Positions 1-9,686 of a stretch of DNA of 46,765 nt are shown here, in pieces. The stretch comes from Acidovorax sp. CF316. Lineage in GTDB: Bacteria; Pseudomonadota; Gammaproteobacteria; Burkholderiales; Burkholderiaceae_C. The notes below the pieces were generated by a model. The model was not told the DNA's origin. It made no database searches and saw only the letters and a list, made by a program, of their open reading frames with translations. The translations under genes were made by a program, and so were the position numbers. How positions within the stretch are numbered: position 1 is the first letter of the stretch; each line of letters begins with the position of its first letter. The stretch spans positions 1 through 46,765 of the forward strand of contig NZ_AKJX01000173.1 in the NCBI RefSeq assembly GCF_000276605.1, in the 5' to 3' direction.

Positions 1-1282
1 ACTGGGCCAGATCCTGTCGGGGCTGGAGCACGCCACGGGCGACCAGGCGGTGTTCAATGCGGCCGCGGTGGCGTGGAACGAGGAGTTGGACGGTTCATAT
101 GCCTATTCCAGCAACCCTGCCAATACCGGAATTGCGATTACAGATGGTTGGGGGGAGGTCACCGGCGTCACCTTGCTACTGACATCCGGTGACGACGCTA
201 TATCCGTCACGGCGCCAGAGGCCAAGTTCAAGTCCACGGACTACAACGACACCATTCTGGCGCCCACTCCAGGCTTGCTGTCTTCTTCCGAGGTGATCGA
301 TGGCGCCGGGGGGATCGATGTTCTGCGGGCGACCCTGGCAGCCGGCGCTTCGGTGGCGCCTGTTCTGCGCAATGTCGAAAAGGTCTACATCACCGCAGGG
401 GCCGGAGCTGAATTCAGTGCGGCGGGCACCACGGGCTTGGCCGAGCTGTGGATCAATGGCGCAGAGGCCTCAGCGACGTTCTCTGGATTGGCCCTGGGGA
501 CCACGGTCGGCCTCCAGAACTCCGTCGCGGGCGGCGTTTTGACCGTGAACTTCACGAATGCCTCTGGCCCAATGGATGCGTCCACCATTGTGCTGGCCGA
601 TGCCACGGGCAACGACGAAGTCATCATTGCGAATATCGAAACCCTGAGCGTGAAAAGCACGGCCGGTACGATTGCGGGCACCACGGTCAACAGCGCCCGA
701 ATCACCGCCGCCCAGGCGGAAAAAATTGTCATCTGGGGCGACCAGGCCCTGACCACCACGGTGGCTGGCGCCCGGGTGGGCGTGGTCGATGCCACGGCGC
801 TGACAAAGGCCCTGGGCCTGACGCTCGCTGGCACCAGCGGCGTTGCCGTGGCGGTCAATGCGCAGGCCGCCCACAAGATCACCTTGGGTGACGGCGCTGA
901 CACACTGAAAATCACGGGCCTGGCAGGCGATGCGGCCAAGGACATCAACCTCGGCACATCGACCACGCTGGCTGCTTCGGCCATCGAAGTATCCGGCTTT
1001 GCCAACGGCATCGACTCGATCCAGCTGGATGCTGCCAAGGGAACGGCGAAGGCGGTACCCGGCGCTGCGGACCTCGCCAGCATCGCTGCATCGGCTTCGC
1101 TGCTAGACGGAACGGTCCTGGCCGCTACCACGGCAGGTGCCAACAAGGCCATTGCCTTCCGCTTTGGTGCGGACACCTATATCTTGGTCAATGACGCCAC
1201 GGCGGCGCTGGGTGCGAATGACAGCCTCATCAAGCTGACGGGTGTGGCGGCGCTGGCCGATGCCTCCTGGACCTCGGCCTGA
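1..1282 (+). CDS. RsaA-like S-layer/RTX beta-strand protein, copy 1 (5' truncated by window)
   Basis: The reading frame is open from base 2, so the true start lies before the window. About 426 residues are visible. They begin in the conserved N-terminal helical module (LGQILSGLE) and continue through a Thr/Ala/Gly-rich beta-strand region. The last ~50 residues (FRFGADTYILVND ... LIKLTGV) resemble the C-terminal type I secretion signal of Caulobacter RsaA (from memory: FQFGGDTYVVV ... IKLTGL). A single RTX-like GDGADTL motif is seen, and no cysteine is evident. This copy lacks the extra RTX block present in copies 3 and 4. It is followed after 113 bp by a close paralogue. The likely role is an extracellular, Ca-binding surface-layer or adhesin-type protein. 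The family call is good; a structural S-layer role is inference. Confidence 0.8.
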   Translation, partial: LGQILSGLEHATGDQAVFNAAAVAWNEELDGSYAYSSNPANTGIAITDGWGEVTGVTLLLTSGDDAISVTAPEAKFKSTDYNDTILAPTPGLLSSSEVIDGAGGIDVLRATLAAGASVAPVLRNVEKVYITAGAGAEFSAAGTTGLAELWINGAEASATFSGLALGTTVGLQNSVAGGVLTVNFTNASGPMDASTIVLADATGNDEVIIANIETLSVKSTAGTIAGTTVNSARITAAQAEKIVIWGDQALTTTVAGARVGVVDATALTKALGLTLAGTSGVAVAVNAQAAHKITLGDGADTLKITGLAGDAAKDINLGTSTTLAASAIEVSGFANGIDSIQLDAAKGTAKAVPGAADLASIAASASLLDGTVLAATTAGANKAIAFRFGADTYILVNDATAALGANDSLIKLTGVAALADASWTSA

Positions 1283-1395
1283 CGGCCCGCCCAAGCCACC
1301 TTGGCCGCGCGGTGCCGCCATGCGCTGGCCTGAATTCTGAACCGCAGGGCTTCACCCCGTACTGCTCACCTGTTTGATTTTTTTGGAAGCTCTTG

Positions 1396-2967
1396 ATGGC
1401 ACAGACCTTTCTCGATGAACCCTATGTCGTCACGACGATTTTGAACCGGGTCTTCAACGACCAATCGCCTGCCCACGCGGTATACAACAACCAGGTGGCA
1501 AGGGCCACGTCGGTGGGCATCAACACTTTTGCCCTCTCTTTTGGCGCCAGCTTTACCAGCCTGACCGAGGACCAGTTGTCTACCAAGCTGCTTGGCAACC
1601 TGGGCTTGTTGCCGAATGCCGGCCTGCAGACTGCTTTGCGGGACTACCTGGTGTCCGTGGGCAAGGCCAGCGTGGGCGTCGTCGCCATGCAGCTCGGGCA
1701 GATCCTTTCGGGGCTGGAGCAGGCCACGGGTGACCAGGCAGCATTCAATGCCGCTGCCGTGGCATGGAACAAGGAGCTGGTGGATTCCTACAAATACTCC
1801 ATCGACCCTTACGGCGTCATCGCAGGGCCTAACGTTCCTGTCACGGGCGTCACCCTTTCGCTGACGTCCGGCGACGATGCGATATCGCCTGCAGCGGCAG
1901 AGGCCAGGTTCAAGACAACAGCCGACAAGGACACGATCTTGGCAACCACCGCGGGCTTTCTCTCGACGGCGGATGTGATCGATGGCGCCGAGGGTCTCGA
2001 TACCCTCAGGGCGAGCCTTGCAGCCGCAAGCAAGGTCACCCCTCGGTTGCGCAGCGTCGAGAAGGTTTACATCACCGCAGGCGCAGGGGCCGAATTGGGT
2101 GCCGGGGATACCGCCGGTCTGCAGGAACTGTGGGTCTATGCCGCAGAGGGTGCGGCCACATTCTCGGACGTGAAATTGGCCACCTCCGTCGGCATCCAGA
2201 ACTCCGTCACGGGTGGTGTCCTGACCGTGAATTTCAGCGATGTCTCCGGCCCGATGGATTCGGCCAACATTGTGTTCGCCGATGCAGTGGGCCGTGACGA
2301 AATCGTCGTTGCCAATATTGAGCACCTGAACGTCTGGAGTAAGGCCGGCACGGTCGCCGCCACCACGGTCAACGGCGCCAAAATCAGTGCGGCCCAGGCG
2401 GAAAAAATCGTCATCCTGGGTGACCAGGCCCTGGTTAGCACCGTGACCGGTGCCAGGGTGTCCGTTGTCGACGCCTCGGCATTCAACTCGGCGCTGGACC
2501 TGGCGCTGGCCGGCACCGCAGGGGGCGTTGCCATCACCGCCAACGCCCAGGCCCGCCACAAGCTCACCCTGGGCGATGGGGCGGATACGCTGACCATCAC
2601 AGGCCTGGCAGGCGCTCTGGCCAAGGACATGGACCTGGGATCGGCAGCCACTCTTGCCGCATCGGCCATCGAGGTGCGGGGCTTTTCGAGCGGCACCGAT
2701 GTGATCCGGCTGCATGGCGCCTCCTCGACGGCCAAGGTAGCCCCGAGCGATGCGCAACTGGCCAGTATGGCTGCAGCAACTTCCCTGTTGGATGCCGTGT
2801 CATTGGCGGCAACCACGGCAGGCTCCAACAAGGCAATCGCCTTCCGCCATGGTGCCGATACCTACATTTTCGTGAACGATGGCGTCGCAGCATTGGGCGT
2901 CAATGACAGCCTGGTCAAGCTCACCGGCGTGGACGCGCTGGCCGATGCGTCATGGTCCATTGCGTGA
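1396..2967 (+). CDS. RsaA-like S-layer/RTX beta-strand protein, copy 2
   Basis: This is a 523-residue protein. ATG 1396 is preferred over the adjacent in-frame TTG at 1393; GGAAG lies upstream. Residues ~1-140 form a conserved helical N-terminal module with no signal peptide (LSTKLLGNLGLLPNAGLQ, then LQ/MQLGQILSGLE). This is followed by a threonine/alanine-rich beta-strand domain. One RTX-like LGDGADTLTI motif sits near residue 395. The C-terminus carries the RsaA-type block FRHGADTYIFVND ... VKLTGVDALADASW. Absence of a Sec signal together with that C-terminus indicates type I secretion, but no ABC/MFP secretion genes lie in this window. It belongs to a tandem four-gene array, and the next copy starts 34 bp downstream, so cotranscription is likely. 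The exact role (S-layer subunit or adhesin) is inferred. Confidence 0.82.
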   Translation: MAQTFLDEPYVVTTILNRVFNDQSPAHAVYNNQVARATSVGINTFALSFGASFTSLTEDQLSTKLLGNLGLLPNAGLQTALRDYLVSVGKASVGVVAMQLGQILSGLEQATGDQAAFNAAAVAWNKELVDSYKYSIDPYGVIAGPNVPVTGVTLSLTSGDDAISPAAAEARFKTTADKDTILATTAGFLSTADVIDGAEGLDTLRASLAAASKVTPRLRSVEKVYITAGAGAELGAGDTAGLQELWVYAAEGAATFSDVKLATSVGIQNSVTGGVLTVNFSDVSGPMDSANIVFADAVGRDEIVVANIEHLNVWSKAGTVAATTVNGAKISAAQAEKIVILGDQALVSTVTGARVSVVDASAFNSALDLALAGTAGGVAITANAQARHKLTLGDGADTLTITGLAGALAKDMDLGSAATLAASAIEVRGFSSGTDVIRLHGASSTAKVAPSDAQLASMAAATSLLDAVSLAATTAGSNKAIAFRHGADTYIFVNDGVAALGVNDSLVKLTGVDALADASWSIA

Positions 2968-3001
2968 CAAGCAGTCCTTCAACCGAACAGCGAAACCACC
3001 C

Positions 3002-4657
3002 ATGCCTGCACAAGTATCCGGTATCCATGCAGACCTCTCGATGCTGCATCGGGCGATTTCCAACGAGTCGCGCACTTACGAGATCTACACCAACCAGTTG
3101 GCCGCCATTCCCTCGATAGGTATCAACGAACTGGCGCGACAGTACAGCGCCAGCCATGGGGGTATGTCCGAGGACGCATTGTCTACCATGGTGCTGACCA
3201 ATCTTGGCTTGTTGCCCAATGCAGATCTGCAAGTGGCGTTGAAGGACTACCTGATCGCCATCGGCAAGATCAATGTCGGAACGGTTGCATTGCAACTGGG
3301 CCAGATACTGTCGGGGCTTGAAAACGCCACCGGTGACCTTGCCATCTACTCGGCTGCCGCAGTGCGTTGGAACAATGAGGTGACCGCCTCGCATGCCTAT
3401 TCCAGCAACCCTGCAAACGGAATGGGACCTATAGGAAATCCCTACTTCAATGTGGGTACAGGGACCACGCTGACATTGACCAGCAGCGTGGATGTCCTGA
3501 GCGGCACCTTGTATGACGACGTTTTTCTGGCTCCTGCACCTGGGCTGCTGGGCTCTCCGGACATACTCAACGGTGGGGGGGATGGCGGACGCGGGGACAT
3601 CCTCATGGCCACGCTGGGTGGGGGTGAGGCCGTGGCGCCCAAGCTCTATGGCATTGAAAGGGTCATCATCACCGCAGGCGAATCCGCCCAGTTCAGTTCT
3701 GCCAATGCGACCGACATCAGGATGTTGTGGGGGGATGGGGCTACGCGCCCAGCCACGTTTGCAGACGTCAGCCTGAACACCACCGTGGGCGTGCGGAACT
3801 CCCTGTCCGGCGGACCGCTCACCGTGAAGTTCGCGGGCGCCTCCGGCACCCTGGACTCCGCCAGCATCGTGTTGGCCGATGCGACGGGACTCGACGAGGT
3901 GATCGCGCCGGGCATCGAGCTACTGTCGGTCCGTAGCTCTGCCGGCAATGTGGCAACCACCACCAACAACACCGCCAGGATCACGGCTGATGCTGCCGAG
4001 GAAATACGGATCTGGGGTGACCAGGCGCTGACCACCACCGTGACCGGCGTCCATGTAGAGGTCATCAATGCAACCGGGCTGACAGGGGCCCTGGACTTGG
4101 CATTCAACACCACGGGAAGCACGCCGGTTGGCATCATCGGTGGCACAGCGGGCGACCGGATCAACGTCAACGAGGCTTCTGGTGGCAGAGTGGCCATTGA
4201 TGCGGGTGCTGGTGACGATACCGTCATTGTCGGAGCCGCCAATGCCCACGAGGTCACCCTGGGCCGTGGAAGCGATACGTTGACGATCGCGGGTTTGGCG
4301 GGCGCCACCGCCCGCGATCTGGACACCAGTTCGGACGCTGCGCTGGGCCGGTCGTTCATTCGTGTGACGGATTTCGAAAGCGGGGTCGATCTAATCCGTC
4401 TGTTCGGTTCTGACTCGACGGCCAAGGCAGCCCCTGCTCCTGCGCAACTGGCCGGCATTGCGGCGGCGTCCTCGCTGCTGGACGCAACGGCCCTGGCAGC
4501 CGCCACGGCAGGTGCCAACAAGGCCATCGCTTTCCGCTACGGTGCCGACACTTACATCCTGGTGAACGATGGCGCCGCTGCGCTGGGTGCCAATGACAGC
4601 CTGGTCAAGCTCACAGGCGTGGCCACGTTGGCCGATGCTTCATGGACCTTGGCCTGA
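3002..4657 (+). CDS. RsaA-like S-layer/RTX beta-strand protein, copy 3
   Basis: This is a 551-residue protein starting at ATG 3002 (MPAQVSG), which matches the start of copy 4. An upstream in-frame extension exists but overlaps copy 2 and is not homologous. The conserved N-terminal module spans ~1-140 and ends in LGQILSGLENATGD. The central region is rich in beta strands. Unlike copies 1 and 2 it carries an extra RTX-like block around residues 375-425 (GGTAGDRINVNEASGG, then GAGDDTVIVGAANAH and GRGSDTLTI). The C-terminal secretion-type block (FRYGADTYILVND ... LVKLTGV) is almost identical to the other copies. It has no signal peptide. Calcium binding by the GxGxD motifs is known for RTX families; here it is inferred. 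Confidence 0.82.
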   Translation: MPAQVSGIHADLSMLHRAISNESRTYEIYTNQLAAIPSIGINELARQYSASHGGMSEDALSTMVLTNLGLLPNADLQVALKDYLIAIGKINVGTVALQLGQILSGLENATGDLAIYSAAAVRWNNEVTASHAYSSNPANGMGPIGNPYFNVGTGTTLTLTSSVDVLSGTLYDDVFLAPAPGLLGSPDILNGGGDGGRGDILMATLGGGEAVAPKLYGIERVIITAGESAQFSSANATDIRMLWGDGATRPATFADVSLNTTVGVRNSLSGGPLTVKFAGASGTLDSASIVLADATGLDEVIAPGIELLSVRSSAGNVATTTNNTARITADAAEEIRIWGDQALTTTVTGVHVEVINATGLTGALDLAFNTTGSTPVGIIGGTAGDRINVNEASGGRVAIDAGAGDDTVIVGAANAHEVTLGRGSDTLTIAGLAGATARDLDTSSDAALGRSFIRVTDFESGVDLIRLFGSDSTAKAAPAPAQLAGIAAASSLLDATALAAATAGANKAIAFRYGADTYILVNDGAAALGANDSLVKLTGVATLADASWTLA

Positions 4658-4854
4658 TCGGGTGCCAAAGGGCTTCGGCTGCGCAACGCGATCTTTTGTG
4701 CCTGGGTTGCCGGCTTTTCTCGCTGTTCCAGCCCTGACCCTGTGAGCGGAGGCAGCTTTGGTTTCAAAAAGTTTCTTTTTGACCGCTGCGACACCTTGCT
4801 GTCGGGGCGCACCTTAGGCTCACAAAGCTCACCACAACACCACGGGAGGAATGG

Positions 4855-6519
4855 ATGCCTGTCCAAGTTTCCGGCACGTATGCCGACGTCACCATGCTCA
4901 ACCGGGCGTTCAACGACCAGTCCCCTTCGCACAATGTCTATGTCAACCAGGTGGCGGCGGTCGAGCCCATCGGCATCACGGCCTTTGCCCAGCGGTTCGG
5001 CGCCGGCTTTACCGGGCTGACCGAGGATGCGCTGTCCACTAAGCTGTTGATGAACCTGGGCGTGCTGCCCAATGCGGGCTTGCAGACCGCCTTGCGGGAC
5101 TATCTTGTGTCTGTCGGCAAGGCCAATGTGGGCATCGTGGCCCTTCAACTGGGGCAAATCCTTTCGGGGCTTGAAAACGCCACCGGTGATCTGTCCGTCT
5201 ATGCAGCAGCGGCGGTGCAGTGGAACAGTGAAGTCACTGCATCCCATGCCTATTCCATCAACCCGAACAACACTGGAATACCAACTTATGGATGGGGCCC
5301 CGGCGTTGGCGTCACTCTGTTACTGACAGCCGGTGACGACGCCGTATCGCCTTCGGCTGCACAGGCCAAGTTCAAGACAACTGCCAACCAGGACACCATT
5401 TTGGCTACCACTGCCGGTCTGCTGTCCACTGCTGACGCCATTGATGGCGCTGGAGGGGTGGATACGCTCAGGGCCACGCTGGCCGCGAATGCGACGGTTG
5501 CACCCACACTGCAGAGTGTCGAAAAGGTGTTCATTCAGGCCGGGGCTCACTCGACGTTCATGGCGTCCAGTGCGACTGGCCTCACGGAGCTGTGGCGAGA
5601 GTCCGCGGCAGGTCCGGCCGAGTTTCGTGGAGTGGATCTTGCTACCACTGTCGGTATCCGCGATTCCGGCAGTGGTGGCGCACTGACGGTGGTTTTTGCG
5701 GGAACCAGCGGCGGCGCAGACACTGCGAACCTGGTGCTCTTCAGGGCTGCTGGCAATGATGAGGTGGTCGTGGACTCGGTTGAGCACTTGAACGTCAGGA
5801 GCCAGGGGTTCAGTTCGACGGACGGAGCCGCCAATACCGCCAGGATCACCGCCAACGCGGCCGAAAAGATCGTGCTCACCGGCGAACAGACCTTGAAGAC
5901 TACCGTGGTGGGCGCCCAGGTCTCGGTGATCGATGCCTCTGCGCTGACCGGCGCGCTGTCGCTGGCGTTTGCCACCACGCAGAGTGCGGTGACCATCACC
6001 GGCGGCGGAGGAGCAGATACCTTCGTCATCAACGACGCTTCTGGTGCCCAGGTGATCGTTGCGACGGGCGAGGGTGATGACACGATCACCATCGGTGCCG
6101 GCAACGCCCACAGCATCACCCTGGGCGGCGGCGCCGATACGCTGAACCTCACCGGCCTGGCGGGTGCCGCCGCCAAGGATCTGGACATCAGTTTCTCCGC
6201 CGGGCTTGGCGGGTCAGCCATCGTATTGACCGACTTCGTGAGCGGGACCGACAGGCTGGTGTTGGCGGCCACAACGGCGACCGCCAAGGCTGTGCCTACC
6301 GGCCTGCAACTGGCTGGCATTTCCGATGCATCGTCCCTGCTGGACGCCACGGCCCTGGCAGCCACCACGGCGGGCGCCAACAAGGCCATTGCCTTCCGTT
6401 ATGGTGCCGACACCTACATCCTGGTGAATGACAGCGTGGCTGCGCTGGGTGTGAACGACAGCCTGGTCAAGCTCAGCGGTGTATCCGCACTGGCGGATGC
6501 TTCTTGGATCGTTGCTTGA
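4855..6519 (+). CDS. RsaA-like S-layer/RTX beta-strand protein, copy 4
   Basis: This is a 554-residue protein. ATG 4855 follows a strong GGGAGGA ribosome site (4844-4850); the overlapping ATG 4851 is out of frame. The domain order is as in copy 3. The N-terminal module covers ~1-140. Beta-strand repeats follow, then an RTX block (GGGGADTFVI, GEGDDTITIGAGNAH, GGGADTLNL) around residues 382-440. The protein ends in the RsaA-like secretion block FRYGADTYILVND ... LVKLSGV. It is the last copy of the array. A 197-bp gap separates it from copy 3, so it may have its own promoter. It is convergent with the aldehyde dehydrogenase downstream, with a palindromic repeat between them. Confidence 0.82.
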   Translation: MPVQVSGTYADVTMLNRAFNDQSPSHNVYVNQVAAVEPIGITAFAQRFGAGFTGLTEDALSTKLLMNLGVLPNAGLQTALRDYLVSVGKANVGIVALQLGQILSGLENATGDLSVYAAAAVQWNSEVTASHAYSINPNNTGIPTYGWGPGVGVTLLLTAGDDAVSPSAAQAKFKTTANQDTILATTAGLLSTADAIDGAGGVDTLRATLAANATVAPTLQSVEKVFIQAGAHSTFMASSATGLTELWRESAAGPAEFRGVDLATTVGIRDSGSGGALTVVFAGTSGGADTANLVLFRAAGNDEVVVDSVEHLNVRSQGFSSTDGAANTARITANAAEKIVLTGEQTLKTTVVGAQVSVIDASALTGALSLAFATTQSAVTITGGGGADTFVINDASGAQVIVATGEGDDTITIGAGNAHSITLGGGADTLNLTGLAGAAAKDLDISFSAGLGGSAIVLTDFVSGTDRLVLAATTATAKAVPTGLQLAGISDASSLLDATALAATTAGANKAIAFRYGADTYILVNDSVAALGVNDSLVKLSGVSALADASWIVA

Positions 6520-6562
6520 CGTTTGGCCTCTGGTGCTGGTAGTTGCTGTGTGCCTTGTTTGA

Positions 6563-6660
6563 AGGCGGAGGCCGGGATGTGCGCCCGGCGGCGCAGTAAC
6601 TTTCTCTTGCGAAGCAAAGAAAGGTACCTCGGCTGCCGGGCCGAGACCCGGCTTCCGCCC
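6563..6660. repeat. Palindromic interspersed intergenic repeat (GGCGGAGGCCGGG family), double copy
   Basis: The outer arms GGCGGAGGCCGGG and CCCGGCTTCCGCC are inverted with one mismatch. An inner CTTTCT...AGAAAG hairpin lies between them. Half of the same unit recurs at the window end (46684-46765), so this is a dispersed repeat. It lies between two convergent genes and may act as a bidirectional terminator, which is inference. Confidence 0.65.
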
Positions 6661-6704
6661 TCAACCAAGGCACGCAGCAACCACGCAGCAACTTTGCAGA
6701 AAGC

Positions 6705-8156
6705 TCAGAACGGATAGTGCCGCGCCGTAGTCTGCACCGTGATCCAGCGCAACTCCGTGAACTCCCGCACCCCGGCCATCCCCCCAAACCGCCCCCACCC
6801 CGAATTCTTCACCCCGCCAAACGGCATCTGCCCCTCGTCGTGCACGGTAGGTCCGTTGACATGGCAGATCCCCGACTCGATGCGCGCAGCCACGTTCCAG
6901 GCACGGGCCACATCGCGGCCGAAGACGGCGGCGGACAGGCCGAACTCGTTGTCGTTGGCACAGGCAACCGCTTCCTCGACCCCGTTCACGCGCACGATGG
7001 GCTTGAGCGGGCCAAAGGACTCCTCGCGGTAGATGTCCATCGCGGGCGTCACGTGGTCCAGGATGGTGGCAGCCATCAGCGTGTTCTCGCTCTTGCCACC
7101 GCAGACCAGCTTGGCACCCTTGGCCAGGGCGTCGTCGATCAGCGCGTTGCAGCGCTGCACGGTGGCCATGTCCACCACCGAGCCGAGCACCACCGGGCCC
7201 TTGCGCGGGTCGCCCAGCGGCAGCGCCTGGGCGCGCGCTGCGAAACGGGCCACGAAGTCGTTGGCGATGGAGGCGTCCACCACGATGCGCTCGGTGGACA
7301 TGCAGATCTGGCCCGAGTTGGCGAACGAGCCGAAGATGGCGGCATCCACGGCCGCATCCACGTCGGCATCGTCCAGCACCACCAGCGGCGCCTTGCCGCC
7401 GAGCTCCAGCACCGTGGGCTTGAGGTACTTGGCGCAGGTCTGCGCGACGATGCGGCCGACCTTGGTCGAGCCCGTGAAGTTCACGCGGCGCACGGCCGGG
7501 TGGGCCACGATGGCCTCGACCACGGCGCCGGCATCGGCCGGTGCATTGGTCACGAAATTCACCACGCCCGGGGGCAGGCCGGCCTCCTGCAGGGCCTCGA
7601 TGATCAGGCCGTGCGTGGCGGGGCTCAGCTCCGATCCCTTGAGGATCACCGTGTTGCCGCAGGCCAGCGGCGTGGCGATGGCGCGCACGCCGAGGATGAT
7701 GGGCGCGTTCCACGGTGCGATGCCCAGCACCACGCCCGCGGCCTGGCGCACGCCCATGGCCAGGCTGCCGGGCACGTCGGACGGGATCACCTCGCCGGCG
7801 ATCTGCGTGGTCAGGGCCGCGGCCTCCTGCAGCAGGCCGGCGGCCAGGTGCACGTTGAAGCCGGCCCACAGGCCCGAGGCGCCGGTCTCTGCCGCCATGG
7901 CGGCGGCAAAGGCCTCGCCCTTGGCTTCGAGCGCATGCGCGGCCTTGAGCAGCAGCGCACGGCGCGCATTGGGCCCCAGGGCCGACCAGGCCGGGAAGGC
8001 CTTGGCGGCGGCGTCGGCGGCGGCCTTGGCATCGGCCACCGTGGCGGCAGGCGCGGTGGTGGCCACGGAGCCGTCGAGCGGGTTGCGGCGCTCGAAGGTG
8101 GCGCCGCCTGCGGCCTGCACGCGCTCGCCGTTGATCAGCATGGAAATGGCAGTCAT
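6705..8156 (-). CDS. NAD(P)-dependent aldehyde dehydrogenase (salicylaldehyde/vanillin dehydrogenase-like)
   Basis: This is a 483-residue soluble ALDH-superfamily enzyme that oxidises an aldehyde to the acid. The start at 8156 (MTAISMLING) follows AGGAGA; upstream in-frame codons are non-homologous. Visible motifs are the NAD-site APWNAP around residue 145, the general-base Glu in LELGGKAP, the nucleophile Cys in GQICMSTER, and the C-terminal PFGGVKNSGWGRFGG. The overall pattern is closest to salicylaldehyde, benzaldehyde and vanillin dehydrogenases. It is the last gene of the liv-type transporter operon, 58 bp after livF, which suggests it acts on the imported compound or its metabolite. The exact substrate cannot be read from the sequence. 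Confidence 0.85.
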   Translation of the reverse strand: MTAISMLINGERVQAAGGATFERRNPLDGSVATTAPAATVADAKAAADAAAKAFPAWSALGPNARRALLLKAAHALEAKGEAFAAAMAAETGASGLWAGFNVHLAAGLLQEAAALTTQIAGEVIPSDVPGSLAMGVRQAAGVVLGIAPWNAPIILGVRAIATPLACGNTVILKGSELSPATHGLIIEALQEAGLPPGVVNFVTNAPADAGAVVEAIVAHPAVRRVNFTGSTKVGRIVAQTCAKYLKPTVLELGGKAPLVVLDDADVDAAVDAAIFGSFANSGQICMSTERIVVDASIANDFVARFAARAQALPLGDPRKGPVVLGSVVDMATVQRCNALIDDALAKGAKLVCGGKSENTLMAATILDHVTPAMDIYREESFGPLKPIVRVNGVEEAVACANDNEFGLSAAVFGRDVARAWNVAARIESGICHVNGPTVHDEGQMPFGGVKNSGWGRFGGMAGVREFTELRWITVQTTARHYPF

Positions 8157-8214
8157 GGAATGTCTCCTGGATGAATAGGAAGGAAAAGTCGGATGGGGAT
8201 GGGGGGCGGGATGT

Positions 8215-8921
<707 letters not shown>

Positions 8922-8925
<4 letters not shown>

Positions 8926-9686
8926 GCCGTGGCTCCTTCGGGTGTTGCCTGGGTGCCCATCTCATCGCCCAGGTAGGCCTCGATCACCTCCGGGTTGCGC
9001 ACCACCTCGGCGGGTGTGCCATCGGCGATCTTGCGGCCCTGGTGCAGCACCAGCACGCGCTCCACGTACTTGAGCAGCGTGGTCACCGCATGCTCGATCC
9101 ACACCACCGTGAGGCCCCAGTCATCGCGCAGGCGGCGGATGCGCTGGGCCATGGCATCGACCTCGGCCTCGGTCAGGCCGGCGGCCACCTCGTCGAGCAG
9201 CAAGAGGCGCGGGCGCGTCCCCAGGGCCATGCCGATCTCCAGCAGGCGCTGCTGCGAGGGCGTCACATCGGCCGCGGGCCGCTCGGCCAGGGCCGACAGG
9301 CCCAGCATGGCCAGGATCTCGTCCTCGCTGCGCAGGCCCACGGGGCCCTGGCGGTGGCGGCCCGCGAACTGCATGCCGAAGCGCACGTTGTCGCGCACCG
9401 TCATGTCCGGGAACACGCGCGGCGTCTGGAAGGTGCGCGCGATGCCATGGGCCGCATAGTGGTGCGGCCCCTTGCCGGTCAGGTTGTCGGCACCGCAGTG
9501 CAGCGTGCCCGAGGTCGGTGGCTGCACGCCCGAGATGGCGTTGAAATACGTGGTCTTGCCCGCGCCGTTGGGGCCGATGATGCCGATGAGCTCGCCTGCG
9601 TGCAGCGTGGCGCTCACGCCGTCCACGGCGGTCAGCCCGCCAAAGCGCACGGTCACGCTGTCGATGGTCAGCAGGGCTTCAGACAT
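8922..9686 (-). CDS. livG: Branched-chain amino acid-type ABC transporter ATPase LivG
   Basis: This is a 254-residue ATPase. Walker A GPNGAGKTT is at ~38-46 and Walker B is LLLLDEVAAGL. The C-terminal tail typical of LivG is present (EVVRNPEVIEAYLG). The ABC signature is unusual: where LSxGQ is expected the protein reads VTPSQQRLLEI, so the canonical LSGGQ glycines are missing. It overlaps livM by 8 bp and livF by 4 bp. It presumably pairs with LivF in the membrane complex, so one of the two composite ATP sites may be degenerate. Confidence 0.88.

Larger units (their letters stand above)
1..6519 (+). repeat. Tandem array of four paralogous RsaA-like genes
   Basis: Four head-to-tail copies share the N-terminal module, the mid-domain and especially the last ~60 codons. 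The DNA is close to identical in places, for example around 1125-1200, 4495-4570 and 6355-6430 (ACGGCAGGTGCCAACAAGGC in copies 1 and 3; copy 4 differs by one base). Spacers are 113, 34 and 197 bp. The array is a good substrate for unequal crossing-over or gene conversion. Confidence 0.8.

Noticed and set aside
385..1176. Open frame antisense to the first surface-layer-like gene
   Set aside because: Ala/Val/Pro-rich mirror of the repetitive gene; equivalent mirrors occur antisense to all four copies, as expected from shared codon use.
1..6519. Possible CRISPR-like or minisatellite array
   Set aside because: The repetition comes from whole paralogous genes and protein-level beta repeats, not short direct repeats with unique spacers.
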